40,021 bases of DNA from Hyphomicrobiales bacterium (lineage in GTDB: Bacteria > Pseudomonadota > Alphaproteobacteria > Rhizobiales > Kaistiaceae): contig JAAEOR010000297.1 of the NCBI GenBank assembly GCA_024222895.1, forward strand, positions 1 to 40,021, read 5' to 3'. Numbering within the stretch: position 1 is the stretch's first letter; every line of letters begins with the position of its first letter. Shown here piece after piece: positions 25,644 through 34,354 of the stretch. The translations under genes were made by a program, and so were the position numbers. The notes below the pieces were generated by a model. It searched no databases and was not told where the DNA came from. It was given only the letters and a program-made list of their open reading frames with translations.

Positions 25644-28600
25644 TTGCAGGATTCGAGGCGATCATCGCGTGCCACGCCCGGGAAACTGGCCCGCAACGCC
25701 GGCGCACTCTCCCGTCGTGATTTCGTCACTCTCGGCGTCGGGCTGGCGGCACTTGCAAGTCTCGGAGCGTGCAGCGGCCCGGGAGCCATCCCCGACCCGC
25801 GCAGCGCCTTTCGGATCCTGCGGCCGGAAGACCTGCTGTCGCTTCACTTCGAGTTCCGCAACTTGCGCATCGAATCAAACGGACGGCTCCCGGCCCGGCT
25901 GGTGCGCATCGACGAAACACAGGATGCGTTTGTTCTGGTTCGCTTCCCCGGCCAGCACATCGCCGAGGAAGCCTTCAACGAGGCCCGCGCCGACCAGGCG
26001 GTCATCCCGCCGGTGGGAGCGCGGATTGCCCAGCCAACCCGGCTGGTGTTCCGGGTGCCCTCCGACATCGATTCGCTCGCCCTCACCCTTGAGTCGCTGC
26101 TCGACTGGGATGGGCTGGAACATCAGATCGCCGACAGCGGGGTCGAGGTCGAAGGCCCGGAACTGTTTGCCGCCGGATCGCGGATCGAAATGCCGGTCGG
26201 TCTGGCCCTGTCGCCGGCTCCTGCCGCGCGCTGGGCCCATGCTGCGAAGCCGGTAACCCACAACGGCCGCACCGAACTGTGGCATACGCGACTCACGCCC
26301 GCCGATGGCTCGCTTTCGACATCGGTCAACATCCTTGCGCCCGGCTACGCACCGCCGGTCGACTGGGAAACTGCGCTCGAGGACGCCGATCGCCGGTCGC
26401 TGATCGGCAGGAGCGCCGAGGCCAGAATCCTGATCCTGTCGCCGATGGGCGGTTGGCTGGACCTGCGCGGCCGCTGGCAGACGCAGACGGCGGCCGACAT
26501 CGCTCGCTGGGAACATCTGGCGGCCGCGGGACAGGATCAGCGGGTCATCGTCGAGCGCCAGGACGGCTTCCTGTACCCGTTCGGCCATCGCGCCACGGTT
26601 ATGAGCGTCACCGAACGCAAGGTCGAGGACACGCCTCCGACCGGCAGCGCCTCGCGATTAGCAGTCCTCAGAAAGCGCGACTTCGTGGTCATCAAGGAAC
26701 CGCAGGTCACGTATCGCCCCGGCGAAATGGCGATGCAGGCGCTGACGGCCCGGTCGCTGGTCACCCCGGCTTTGCAAATCGCCGACAAGACCGCCGCTGC
26801 GTTCTGGATCGAAACCTCGCCAGCGATGCCTTACCCGTTTCGATTCACCGGGCGGGACTGGGCAGACGGCGAGCAGGAACTCGAGATGCCGGCGGTCTTC
26901 GTCCAGGCCGGCGTCGACGCGGACACTGCCGCGGCGATCTACGAAGACGAAGCTCATCGGGATCACCGGGAAACGGGCCTGCGGGGCCAGTCCGCAGCGG
27001 TCGCCAAATTCGAGCCGTCCGTCGATGAGAACATGGACGACCCCTCGGCGAACCCGCGCTCTGCCGGTGATACGATCCTGAACCTGCTGGCGCTCCAATT
27101 CGCCGCTGTGCCGGACGATTCAGGCGAGCCCGGGCGCCGCTTTCGCTGCACGACTGCGGCGATGCTGGCGCGCATTCCCTCGCTCGAGCCGTTCCTTGAC
27201 GAGGCGCAGAACCGCGGCTGGTTCGAGTTGATCGATCCGGATGCACAGGCCAATCGCGGCGAAGTGTTCGCACGAGCGCTGCCATCCGAGCCGAACCGGA
27301 TCCCGATGTATTTCGATCAGCAGGCTGATCGCTCTGGCGGCCTCGCCGCCCCGAGCTTCGATGTCGACGGCCTGTCCCGCATCCACGGGCCGGTCGGCAA
27401 TGCCGACCTCATCATGTCAGGCGGCGCGTTGGACGGTACCAACTACTTCAACGACGAACGCGCCACCCTGCTGGGCGGATTTCCGCTCGCCGGCCTGTTG
27501 TCTACCGATAGCGGCAGCCGCTCGCCAGCGGTTCCTCGCATCGACTTCATTATCGGGCGCAAGCAGCCCGATGAAGAAGACGACGATGAGGACGATGAGG
27601 ACCAGCCGAAGGAGGACGCGGAAGCCGACGGCAATCCCGACCCGCAATCGGAAGAGCCAGCCTATTGGGAAGTCGGGCTTGGGCTATCGTGGAGCGTTGC
27701 CCTCGGCCCCTTCGGCACAGGCTCGCTGGTGTCCTTCGCGCCCGTGCTCGATGACGACGATGTGTCCACGTCGAAACTGGAGATCGAAGTCAAGGCAACC
27801 CGCAAGCTGGGCCAGCAAACGAACCCGACGCCCGAGGACGAAGAAGCCGCAGATAATGATGCCCGAGAAGAGAGCGATGAGAAACCGTCCGGGTCGGCGG
27901 TCAACCTGACCGCCTCCGGCAAGATCACCAACTTCGCGCTCGTCCTGAACGTCAGCGAAACTGACACGTTCAGCATCGGCTTCGAACACATCAGCGTCAA
28001 ACTTGGCCCGCCAAAACCGGAGAAGGAAAAGACAGCGGATGAGTCGCCGGATGAGCCCGCGGACGACCCTGCCGATCGTGAAGAGAAAACGACCGAGCCA
28101 TCGATCGCGCCCGAGGTCGAGTTCCGGCTGTCTACGATCGATGCCACCGGCGGCCTGAACCTCCTGAAGAAAGTCATCGAGGCCGCGGCAAGCTTGCCGC
28201 CGTTGCCGGACCTGCCGAAGGGCGAGGCGCCGACGGCTTATCCCGCGAAGATGCCGGGCGCCGGCGGAGCAGACCTCAATGTGAGCCTCGGTCCGTTCGA
28301 GGCGCCGAAATTCAAGCTGATGCAGTTCACGGTGTCCAACGTCACCGCCACGGTGGGTATCGGCCTCAACTTCCTGCCGCGGTCGAGGGATCCGTCGGAA
28401 CCGCCTGTGGTCCCCGACAATGTTTTCTCGCTCCGGGTCGCCAGTGCAGACAAGCCGCTGACTCTGCTCTCTGCGCCATGGGGCGGCATTGCCCATCTTG
28501 GGCTCAACTTCACGCCGAAGGCAGTGACCGGTTTCCAGTTCAGTCTCGGCGTGGTCAACAAGACGGAATTCGATCTCGGCGTCACCAAGGCGACTTGCGA

Positions 28601-28958
28601 GGGCTCGCTGGCGGTCGCCTTCACCTATTGGCTCGACGGCGACGGAGATCACTACCAGTTGGACGTGATTCTGAAACTGAGTGGCCAGGCTAGGCTTGCG
28701 TTCCTGGACATCCACCTCACTTTGACGGCGATCGGCTCGGTGAAGGACGAACTCTGGTCCTTCTATGCCGAGCTCGTTGTGCGGGTGCAGATCAGTTTCT
28801 TCACCGCCCAGGCAAGCTTCAGCTTCTACCACGAGATCGCCGACACCAGTCGCCGCACCGACCCGCTGCTGACGTCGGGACCGGCGGCGGGCGAAGATGA
28901 CCCCCTGACCGAAGCCGAGTGGACCGCCTACCGCTCTGCCTTTGCAGAGGCGACCTGA
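25644..28958 (+). CDS. Very large Tat-dependent lipoprotein of unknown function
   Basis: About 1,104 residues with no domain I can name. The N-terminus has a twin-arginine signal (LSRRDFVTLG) running into a lipobox (SLGAC) with Cys43, so the protein is probably exported folded and lipid-anchored. The +2 residue is serine, which favours the outer membrane. The chain is rich in predicted beta-strands. Three acidic, low-complexity linkers interrupt it at about residues 655-690, 735-760 and 810-850. The C-terminal 200 residues are beta-rich with alternating hydrophobics (SGQARLAFLDIHLTL, VQISFFTAQASFSFYHE). The start is a TTG with GGGGAG 5 nt before it. An ATG at 25569 is in frame but has no ribosome site and would put 49 residues before the Tat motif. 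It is followed 2 nt later by a second giant gene. Confidence 0.8.
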   Translation: MQDSRRSSRATPGKLARNAGALSRRDFVTLGVGLAALASLGACSGPGAIPDPRSAFRILRPEDLLSLHFEFRNLRIESNGRLPARLVRIDETQDAFVLVRFPGQHIAEEAFNEARADQAVIPPVGARIAQPTRLVFRVPSDIDSLALTLESLLDWDGLEHQIADSGVEVEGPELFAAGSRIEMPVGLALSPAPAARWAHAAKPVTHNGRTELWHTRLTPADGSLSTSVNILAPGYAPPVDWETALEDADRRSLIGRSAEARILILSPMGGWLDLRGRWQTQTAADIARWEHLAAAGQDQRVIVERQDGFLYPFGHRATVMSVTERKVEDTPPTGSASRLAVLRKRDFVVIKEPQVTYRPGEMAMQALTARSLVTPALQIADKTAAAFWIETSPAMPYPFRFTGRDWADGEQELEMPAVFVQAGVDADTAAAIYEDEAHRDHRETGLRGQSAAVAKFEPSVDENMDDPSANPRSAGDTILNLLALQFAAVPDDSGEPGRRFRCTTAAMLARIPSLEPFLDEAQNRGWFELIDPDAQANRGEVFARALPSEPNRIPMYFDQQADRSGGLAAPSFDVDGLSRIHGPVGNADLIMSGGALDGTNYFNDERATLLGGFPLAGLLSTDSGSRSPAVPRIDFIIGRKQPDEEDDDEDDEDQPKEDAEADGNPDPQSEEPAYWEVGLGLSWSVALGPFGTGSLVSFAPVLDDDDVSTSKLEIEVKATRKLGQQTNPTPEDEEAADNDAREESDEKPSGSAVNLTASGKITNFALVLNVSETDTFSIGFEHISVKLGPPKPEKEKTADESPDEPADDPADREEKTTEPSIAPEVEFRLSTIDATGGLNLLKKVIEAAASLPPLPDLPKGEAPTAYPAKMPGAGGADLNVSLGPFEAPKFKLMQFTVSNVTATVGIGLNFLPRSRDPSEPPVVPDNVFSLRVASADKPLTLLSAPWGGIAHLGLNFTPKAVTGFQFSLGVVNKTEFDLGVTKATCEGSLAVAFTYWLDGDGDHYQLDVILKLSGQARLAFLDIHLTLTAIGSVKDELWSFYAELVVRVQISFFTAQASFSFYHEIADTSRRTDPLLTSGPAAGEDDPLTEAEWTAYRSAFAEAT

Positions 28959-28960
28959 AA

Positions 28961-31900
28961 GTGGCCGCCATGACCCTGATCTGGACGGCGCTTCCGGCCG
29001 GCCTGCGCCGCGACGGAGACGGCGAATGGCTTGCCAGAGTAACCGTGTTTCTCTCTCCCCGGCTGGATGTCACCGCCGACGAGGCGCCCCTCTCTGTCTT
29101 TCCCGAGTTCGTCGACTGGCCGAAGACACTTCGCGATCTCGAACCCGACGGCATCGAGTTCCTGCTGGAGATGCATGACGGTGAAACCGTGGTCGCTTCG
29201 GTCAATGCGAGACCGGCACCTCGGGTCAACGAAGAATCGGCCCCCGACAGTCAGGCATGGCGCGGCATTTTCGAGGAAAGCCTGCCTGTTGTGCCCTTCG
29301 CCGTGCCCGAAGACAGGGACAGCGTCGGATTCGCCGTTCAGTCCTACAATGCGCGCGGCGTCGTTCAGGCAATCCGCGATGTCTATGGGCAAGCCGTTGC
29401 AGAGGACGCCGGTATCGTCACCGAGCCACCGACGCTTACAGCGTTCAATATTCCCGCCAACCGCTTTGAGGCACCAACCTCGACCAACGATCGGAACCCG
29501 ATCGAGGACTTTGTCCGTTTTCATCAGCTCGCCGAGGACGGCGACGCTGCCATCCCGAAGAGAACGGCCGGGCCGTGCCCGGACTTTCACCAGATTGTCG
29601 CCGCAACTGGCACCCATCCGCTTTTGATGCGGCGGCTGGGCCTGGTGATCGATCTCGACGTTCCGGTGTCCGAGCTTGGCCTTGATGGGGCGAGCCAGTC
29701 GCTCCGCCTGCGCGTCCGGCCACGCAACGCAGCGTTCGACGAGACGATACACCGGTCGCCGTGGACGAGCGTCGGCCACGATACGGCAACCAGCGACCGC
29801 TACCGGGTCTTCCGGGCCGCCGCGAACGGACGGCTTGGCGCTGGCCTGTACGCGTTCGACCGCGCCCAACCCACCATCGTCCAGGAAAAGCTCGAGCACG
29901 CGGCGTTTGCCCTGGTGCAGCAGGCGAGAGCGGCAGCACTGAAGACCGACGATGAAACAACCGGTCCGCTGCCGGCGCTTCTCCAGGGCGGCATGCGCCT
30001 GACCCATCCGGACAAGCCGTTGATTATGCAGGGTGCCATGGGTGACCAGTTCGGTCTGGAGCAGTCGCTCCAGGTTGCCATCGATCGGGTCCGCAGCGGC
30101 TTGCTGGGCGCAGATGACGCGGAGGACATTCTTACCGCCGAGCACGTGACCCGTGGGTATCGTGTCGATGTCCGCGAGATCGAGTCCGGAACGTGGCGTT
30201 CGCTCTGTCGACGCGAGGTTCGCTATCGCACCGACGACTGGTCGTGGCCGGCGGCCGCCGCGACGCTGGAGGACGAGGGTGTCGTCGAGCCCACCGTCTT
30301 CACCGACGGGCGCGATCCGAGCGCAGAGCCGCGCACCAATGAAGACCTGTTCGAATGGGACGGGTGGAGCCTGGTCGTCCCCCATCCCGATCGTAGCGAC
30401 GAGGAAACCGCCCAACCATCCACCGACTGCGGCACGTCGCTCTCGATCCGCCTCGCCGTGCCCGGCGGCAGCCTCGTGCCGCAACGCTTCGGACGCTGTT
30501 ACCAGTTTCGGCTTCGGCCGGTGGATCTGGCCGGCAACAGCCTTTCGGCCGAGGAAGCCGACGCCCTCGAACAGGGTTCCGCCGATCCGATCCCGGTCAC
30601 CGACCCGGTGTGCTATCTGCGGGTCGAGAGCGCCAAGCCGCCCGTCGTTTTTCCGGGCACTCCGCGCGGCGCCGGCGAAGCGGGCGACGTGATCGTGCTG
30701 CGGGACGCCGAGTCCGACGCCCATCGCACCGATGAATTCCGACTGCATGTGGTGCCGCCCGAGGTTCCGCTCCGGATCGCCGAGAAACACGGCGTCTTCG
30801 ACGGCCTGACCACCGCAGAGTCGTGGCGGATGATCAGCGAGCATCGCGGCGCGCTGGATCGCGAGGACGGCGAGGCACGCGAGTGGATTTCCGCTCCCAC
30901 CTTCTACACGCCCTACCTGCCCGACCCGATCGTCAAACAGGCGACACTGACCCTCCCGGATGGCGGCGAAACCGTCGACCTGCCGCGCTTCGACGATTTG
31001 CCCCGATCGGTCCGCGGACGTGAACTGGCGCGATCGTGTCAACTGGTCGTGCGCCCCGGTCGCGACCGGGCGCGGGCCCGGGTCTCCGGCCGCGAGGTGG
31101 TCCTCGAGGTGCCGAAGGGCCGCGCCCACACGGTTCATATCGCGGCGAAGCTCAGTGTGGACGACCTGTCGGTCCTCGCATTCGCGCATCCGGACTGGTA
31201 CGGCGGCGATACCGACAGCCTCGACAGAACCCGACAGGCCCTGGCCGACGCTGCCGCGCGCGGCGACGCGCCCGTTATTGCACCCTCGCGACCGGTGACT
31301 ATCGTCCACGCTACCCAGCGCCCCCTGCAGGCGCCTGTCTTTGGCCGGCCGCTGATCCTGCCGCGGCAGGCGGATTCGACCAGCGCCGTGCTGGCCGACG
31401 ACGCCATGCAGTTCGACCGGCCGAGCACCGGCCGCATTGACGTGTACGCGGAATGGCAGGATCCGGTCGACGACCCGGCCGATGACGGCTGGAGCACATC
31501 CCGCGGCGCGCTGCACGCCGGCGGCGTTCGCATCGGAGAGGACGATGGCAAGCCGTTGGATCCTCTCGAACTAGCGGAGTCCGCCCGCGCGCCGATGGCC
31601 CACGATTTCGGCGACACCCGCCACCACGAGGTCACCTACCGGGCTCAGGCGACCTCGCGATTCGTCGAGTTCTACCCGGTATCGCTGACCCAGGACCCCG
31701 ACGACGTCGCCCTCTGGTCTGAACCCGCGACCTTGCACGTGCCGAGCACGGCGCCGCCGGCAGCGCCGGACATTGCCTATGTCATCCCCACCTTTCGCGC
31801 CGGCGAAACGCACAGGGTCGCCCGTAACATCGATGAACGTACGGCGGAGAGGCAGGGCGAGGGCTTGCGCGTCTACATGAATCGCGGCTGGTTTTCCTCT

Positions 31901-32668
31901 GGCGTCGGGGAGAAGCTCGCTCTGGTGGTGGCAACGACGCCCGACCTGCCGGAAACGCTGGAGGGTGTGGTGACCGAATGGGGAGTCAATCCGTTGCGGG
32001 ACTCCGCTCCCCTGCCCGGCCCGCTGCAGATGGAACACGTCTGGAACGGAATTGAACGCATTGCCGGCTGGCCGCTCGACAGCGGAACCGTCGGCCTGGT
32101 CATCCACGACGTGCAGTTCAGCAAAGAGCACAAGCTGCCATTTGTCGACATTGCGTTTATGGCCCAGCGCGCGTTCATGCCGCTGGTGCGCCTGGCTGTT
32201 GCCCGGTACCAGGAGCACGCCATTGAGACCTGCAAGCTGTCGTCGATCGTCCACGCGGACTTTGTCCCGCTGGCGCCGGGCCGCGCCATTACCATCCGCA
32301 AGATTGCCGAGGCGAGCTGGGCTTTGGCGATCCGCGGCTATAGCTACGCCGACTCCGGACCCGATCCGTCCTTCGACCAGACCAGCGTCGTGCAGGCGCA
32401 GATCGAAATCATGCCGCGCGACCAGCCGGAAGACCCGGCCGCCTGGCGGGCACTGGGTGACCCCGTCCATCTGCAGCCCGAAACCCTCGAGCCATGGCGC
32501 TACCACTGGCGAGGACAGCTACGCGTCGACGATCCGCAACATCTGTCCCGGCTCTATCGCCGGCGGATTGTCGTTCAGGAATTCGAACCATTCGAGACCG
32601 CCGGCGCGCCGGACATCCCGCTTGCCGACCGCGCCCGGCTGCTCTCGGCCCATGCCGTACCGATCTAG
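28961..32668 (+). CDS. Very large beta-rich protein of unknown function, partner of the lipoprotein
   Basis: About 1,235 residues, starting 2 nt after the lipoprotein stop codon, so the two are translationally coupled. A GTG at 28961 has GAGG 10 nt before it; an ATG at 28970 is the alternative. No signal peptide or membrane segment is visible. Several stretches look like fibronectin-III/Ig-type strands and linkers (FRLRPVDLAGNSLS, WSEPATLHVPSTAPPAAP). A GEGLRVYMNRGWFSSGVGEK segment near residue 965 is a striking block I recall loosely from uncharacterised giant bacterial proteins. If it reaches the periplasm it must travel some other way, for example by hitchhiking with the Tat-exported lipoprotein. 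An 862-codon open frame on the opposite strand (28928-31516) is a compositional shadow. I cannot assign a function. Confidence 0.82.
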   Translation: MAAMTLIWTALPAGLRRDGDGEWLARVTVFLSPRLDVTADEAPLSVFPEFVDWPKTLRDLEPDGIEFLLEMHDGETVVASVNARPAPRVNEESAPDSQAWRGIFEESLPVVPFAVPEDRDSVGFAVQSYNARGVVQAIRDVYGQAVAEDAGIVTEPPTLTAFNIPANRFEAPTSTNDRNPIEDFVRFHQLAEDGDAAIPKRTAGPCPDFHQIVAATGTHPLLMRRLGLVIDLDVPVSELGLDGASQSLRLRVRPRNAAFDETIHRSPWTSVGHDTATSDRYRVFRAAANGRLGAGLYAFDRAQPTIVQEKLEHAAFALVQQARAAALKTDDETTGPLPALLQGGMRLTHPDKPLIMQGAMGDQFGLEQSLQVAIDRVRSGLLGADDAEDILTAEHVTRGYRVDVREIESGTWRSLCRREVRYRTDDWSWPAAAATLEDEGVVEPTVFTDGRDPSAEPRTNEDLFEWDGWSLVVPHPDRSDEETAQPSTDCGTSLSIRLAVPGGSLVPQRFGRCYQFRLRPVDLAGNSLSAEEADALEQGSADPIPVTDPVCYLRVESAKPPVVFPGTPRGAGEAGDVIVLRDAESDAHRTDEFRLHVVPPEVPLRIAEKHGVFDGLTTAESWRMISEHRGALDREDGEAREWISAPTFYTPYLPDPIVKQATLTLPDGGETVDLPRFDDLPRSVRGRELARSCQLVVRPGRDRARARVSGREVVLEVPKGRAHTVHIAAKLSVDDLSVLAFAHPDWYGGDTDSLDRTRQALADAAARGDAPVIAPSRPVTIVHATQRPLQAPVFGRPLILPRQADSTSAVLADDAMQFDRPSTGRIDVYAEWQDPVDDPADDGWSTSRGALHAGGVRIGEDDGKPLDPLELAESARAPMAHDFGDTRHHEVTYRAQATSRFVEFYPVSLTQDPDDVALWSEPATLHVPSTAPPAAPDIAYVIPTFRAGETHRVARNIDERTAERQGEGLRVYMNRGWFSSGVGEKLALVVATTPDLPETLEGVVTEWGVNPLRDSAPLPGPLQMEHVWNGIERIAGWPLDSGTVGLVIHDVQFSKEHKLPFVDIAFMAQRAFMPLVRLAVARYQEHAIETCKLSSIVHADFVPLAPGRAITIRKIAEASWALAIRGYSYADSGPDPSFDQTSVVQAQIEIMPRDQPEDPAAWRALGDPVHLQPETLEPWRYHWRGQLRVDDPQHLSRLYRRRIVVQEFEPFETAGAPDIPLADRARLLSAHAVPI

Positions 32669-32914
32669 CGCGCTTCTCTCTCCTCGCATGGGTCACGCGA
32701 CAACCATCACTGGTTCATGGATTTGCCGCAAGTTCCGGTAACCAAATTGCAACATCCCCCATGCGATCGACAGTTGTGTCACTGGTGGGCGCTTTCGTTT
32801 CAGGCTCCGGCAAGAAGTTGGCGATAGGTTAAATCTCTGTCGTTTCCCTTGCAGGCTTGGTGCTATAGTTGCCTGTATTCGCCGGGCGGCGCGCCATGGG
32901 CAAGAGGGGACGCA

Positions 32915-33409
32915 ATGCGGGAAGATGTTCGGGAGAGCCGTGGGCTTGGACGCGTTGCGGTGCTGCTCATCTGCGGTGCAACACTTGCAGCATGCAACAC
33001 CGCCCCCAATCTCACGACCGCCCCTCCCCCGACGGTGAACATCGATGCTCCGCCAGTTCAGGTCGCCTCAGCCGAACTCCCCGGCAACTGGGGGCTGGCC
33101 TCCTATCACCAGGACAAGGATCGCGACCGAACGATCTCGGCCGCAAAGGCCGCTTGCGGCAATCCCTACAAGATCACCCAGGGCCCGAATGGCGGCATCA
33201 TGATGTATCTTGCCGATCAGAAAGCGCCGAGTGAGGTCTTTGTGAAGCAAACCCCGGACGGGCGCAGCTTCATCGGACCGCGCGGCGCACCCGGCGCGCC
33301 ACAGGACCGGGTCGTCACCTACTACCAGAACAACACGCTGGTCACCGTCTGGCTGGATCAGAACGTCCAGAAGCGCTACGGTACGATGGTCTTTGTCCGG
33401 TGCGCGTGA
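32915..33409 (+). CDS. Small conserved lipoprotein of unknown function
   Basis: A 164-residue lipoprotein. A short charged N-terminus and a hydrophobic stretch lead to the lipobox LAAC (cysteine near residue 30). A proline/threonine-rich linker and a compact C-terminal domain follow (GNWGLASYHQDKDRDR, ending TMVFVRCA). The ATG at 32915 has a GAGGGGA ribosome site 4 nt before it, whereas the frame's earlier start at 32849 has none. It lies 21 nt before an L,D-transpeptidase gene and is probably co-transcribed with it, suggesting an envelope role. The 246 nt upstream contain TATAGT near 32870, a possible -10 box without a good -35. Confidence 0.82.
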   Translation: MREDVRESRGLGRVAVLLICGATLAACNTAPNLTTAPPPTVNIDAPPVQVASAELPGNWGLASYHQDKDRDRTISAAKAACGNPYKITQGPNGGIMMYLADQKAPSEVFVKQTPDGRSFIGPRGAPGAPQDRVVTYYQNNTLVTVWLDQNVQKRYGTMVFVRCA

Positions 33410-33430
33410 GGACGAATCAACGAGGAAAAC

Positions 33431-34147
33431 ATGCGGCTATCCACCATCACAGCAATTGCCCATGGACTCCGGCGCCCTGAAGCCCTGGAGAACCGGGTGC
33501 TTCAAGCGGCGATCCCTGTGGGGTCAGGCGGATCGCGCCTGAGATCGCCTATGGCCGTGTTCGGTGTTGCTCTCGCGGCTCTTGCCGTCTCGCTGCTGGT
33601 CGCGCTGCCCGGCGAAGCCCGCAGCCGCAAGGAACTGGATATCGGCGACCAGCCGGGTTACGTGCCGACACCGGAGGAATCGCGCCTGCCGGTGCAATAC
33701 CGGCCGCAGGCGGTCTCATTCCGCACCCACGAGCCAGCCGGTACCATCATCGTCCATACCGACGACCGCTTTCTCTATCTGGTGCTCGGCGACGGACGGG
33801 CGATCCGCTACGGAATTGGTGTCGGCCGCGATGGCTTTCAGTGGCAGGGACTCCTGAAGGTTTCTCGCAAGCAGGAGTGGCCCGACTGGAGGCCGCCGCC
33901 GGAAATGATCGAGCGCCAGCCCTACCTGCCGCGTTTCATGGCCGGCGGCCCGGGCAACCCGATGGGGGCGCGGGCGCTCTATCTGGGCGACACCGTTTAC
34001 CGTATCCACGGCACCAATCAGCCCCAGACCATCGGTCACGCCGTTTCGTCCGGCTGCTTCCGACTGACCAATGAGTACGTCATCGACCTCTTCGAGCGCG
34101 TGCCGGTGGGTACCAAGGTCGTGGTGATGCAGTCGGCCAGGATGTAG
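33431..34147 (+). CDS. L,D-transpeptidase (YkuD/ErfK family)
   Basis: A 238-residue periplasmic enzyme that links meso-diaminopimelate residues in peptidoglycan or attaches proteins to it. A single hydrophobic segment at about residues 41-60 acts as signal or anchor. The YkuD domain follows from about residue 103 (GTIIVHTDDRFLYLVLGDG). The catalytic block is HGTN (His193) and SSGCFRL (Cys209, Arg211). The ATG at 33431 has a GAGGA ribosome site. A later in-frame ATG at 33551 would shorten the cytoplasmic N-terminus but has no such site. It is the second gene of a two-gene envelope operon. Confidence 0.95.
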   Translation: MRLSTITAIAHGLRRPEALENRVLQAAIPVGSGGSRLRSPMAVFGVALAALAVSLLVALPGEARSRKELDIGDQPGYVPTPEESRLPVQYRPQAVSFRTHEPAGTIIVHTDDRFLYLVLGDGRAIRYGIGVGRDGFQWQGLLKVSRKQEWPDWRPPPEMIERQPYLPRFMAGGPGNPMGARALYLGDTVYRIHGTNQPQTIGHAVSSGCFRLTNEYVIDLFERVPVGTKVVVMQSARM

Positions 34148-34158
34148 GCGATCGACTT

Positions 34159-34325
34159 GCGTCCTTCGAGGCTCCGCTGACGCAGAGCACCTCAGGATGA
34201 GGCCGGAGGATAGGCCTTGGGCACAAAGTCGTCTTTTGTGGGCTCGCATGCTGTCCGGCCTTGCCGGGAACACCACGGGCCTCATTCTGAGGCGTGAGGG
34301 CACAGCCCGATCCTCGAAGAACGCA
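34159..34325. repeat. Rhizobiales-type palindromic intergenic repeat
   Basis: The left arm (34159-34204) and right arm (34278-34325) form a long imperfect inverted repeat built on GCGTCCTTCGAGG, CTCAGGATGAGG, CTCATTCTGAGG and CCTCGAAGAACGC. Inside are a perfect GGCCGGA/TCCGGCC pair (34201-34260) and a CACAAA/TTTGTG hairpin (34222-34240). Similar elements with the TTCGAGG ends and CTCAGGATGAGG core are scattered between genes in Rhizobiales genomes. It follows the transpeptidase stop by 11 nt and separates convergent genes, so it may also end transcription both ways. I see one copy in this window. Confidence 0.7.
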
Positions 34326-34354
34326 CGCCCTGGCATTTGGTTAAAACGGATTGC

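Noticed and set aside
28928-31516. An 862-codon open frame on the minus strand opposite the second giant gene
   Set aside because: Its translation is rich in Arg, Gly, Asp and His without domain motifs, typical of the antisense frame of G+C-rich genes. The plus-strand gene has a ribosome site and a coupled upstream gene.
25445-32668. Treating the two giant genes as part of a toxin delivery or phage-tail system
   Set aside because: No sheath, tube, baseplate, spike, VgrG or ATPase gene is present nearby, and no such domain is recognisable in either protein.
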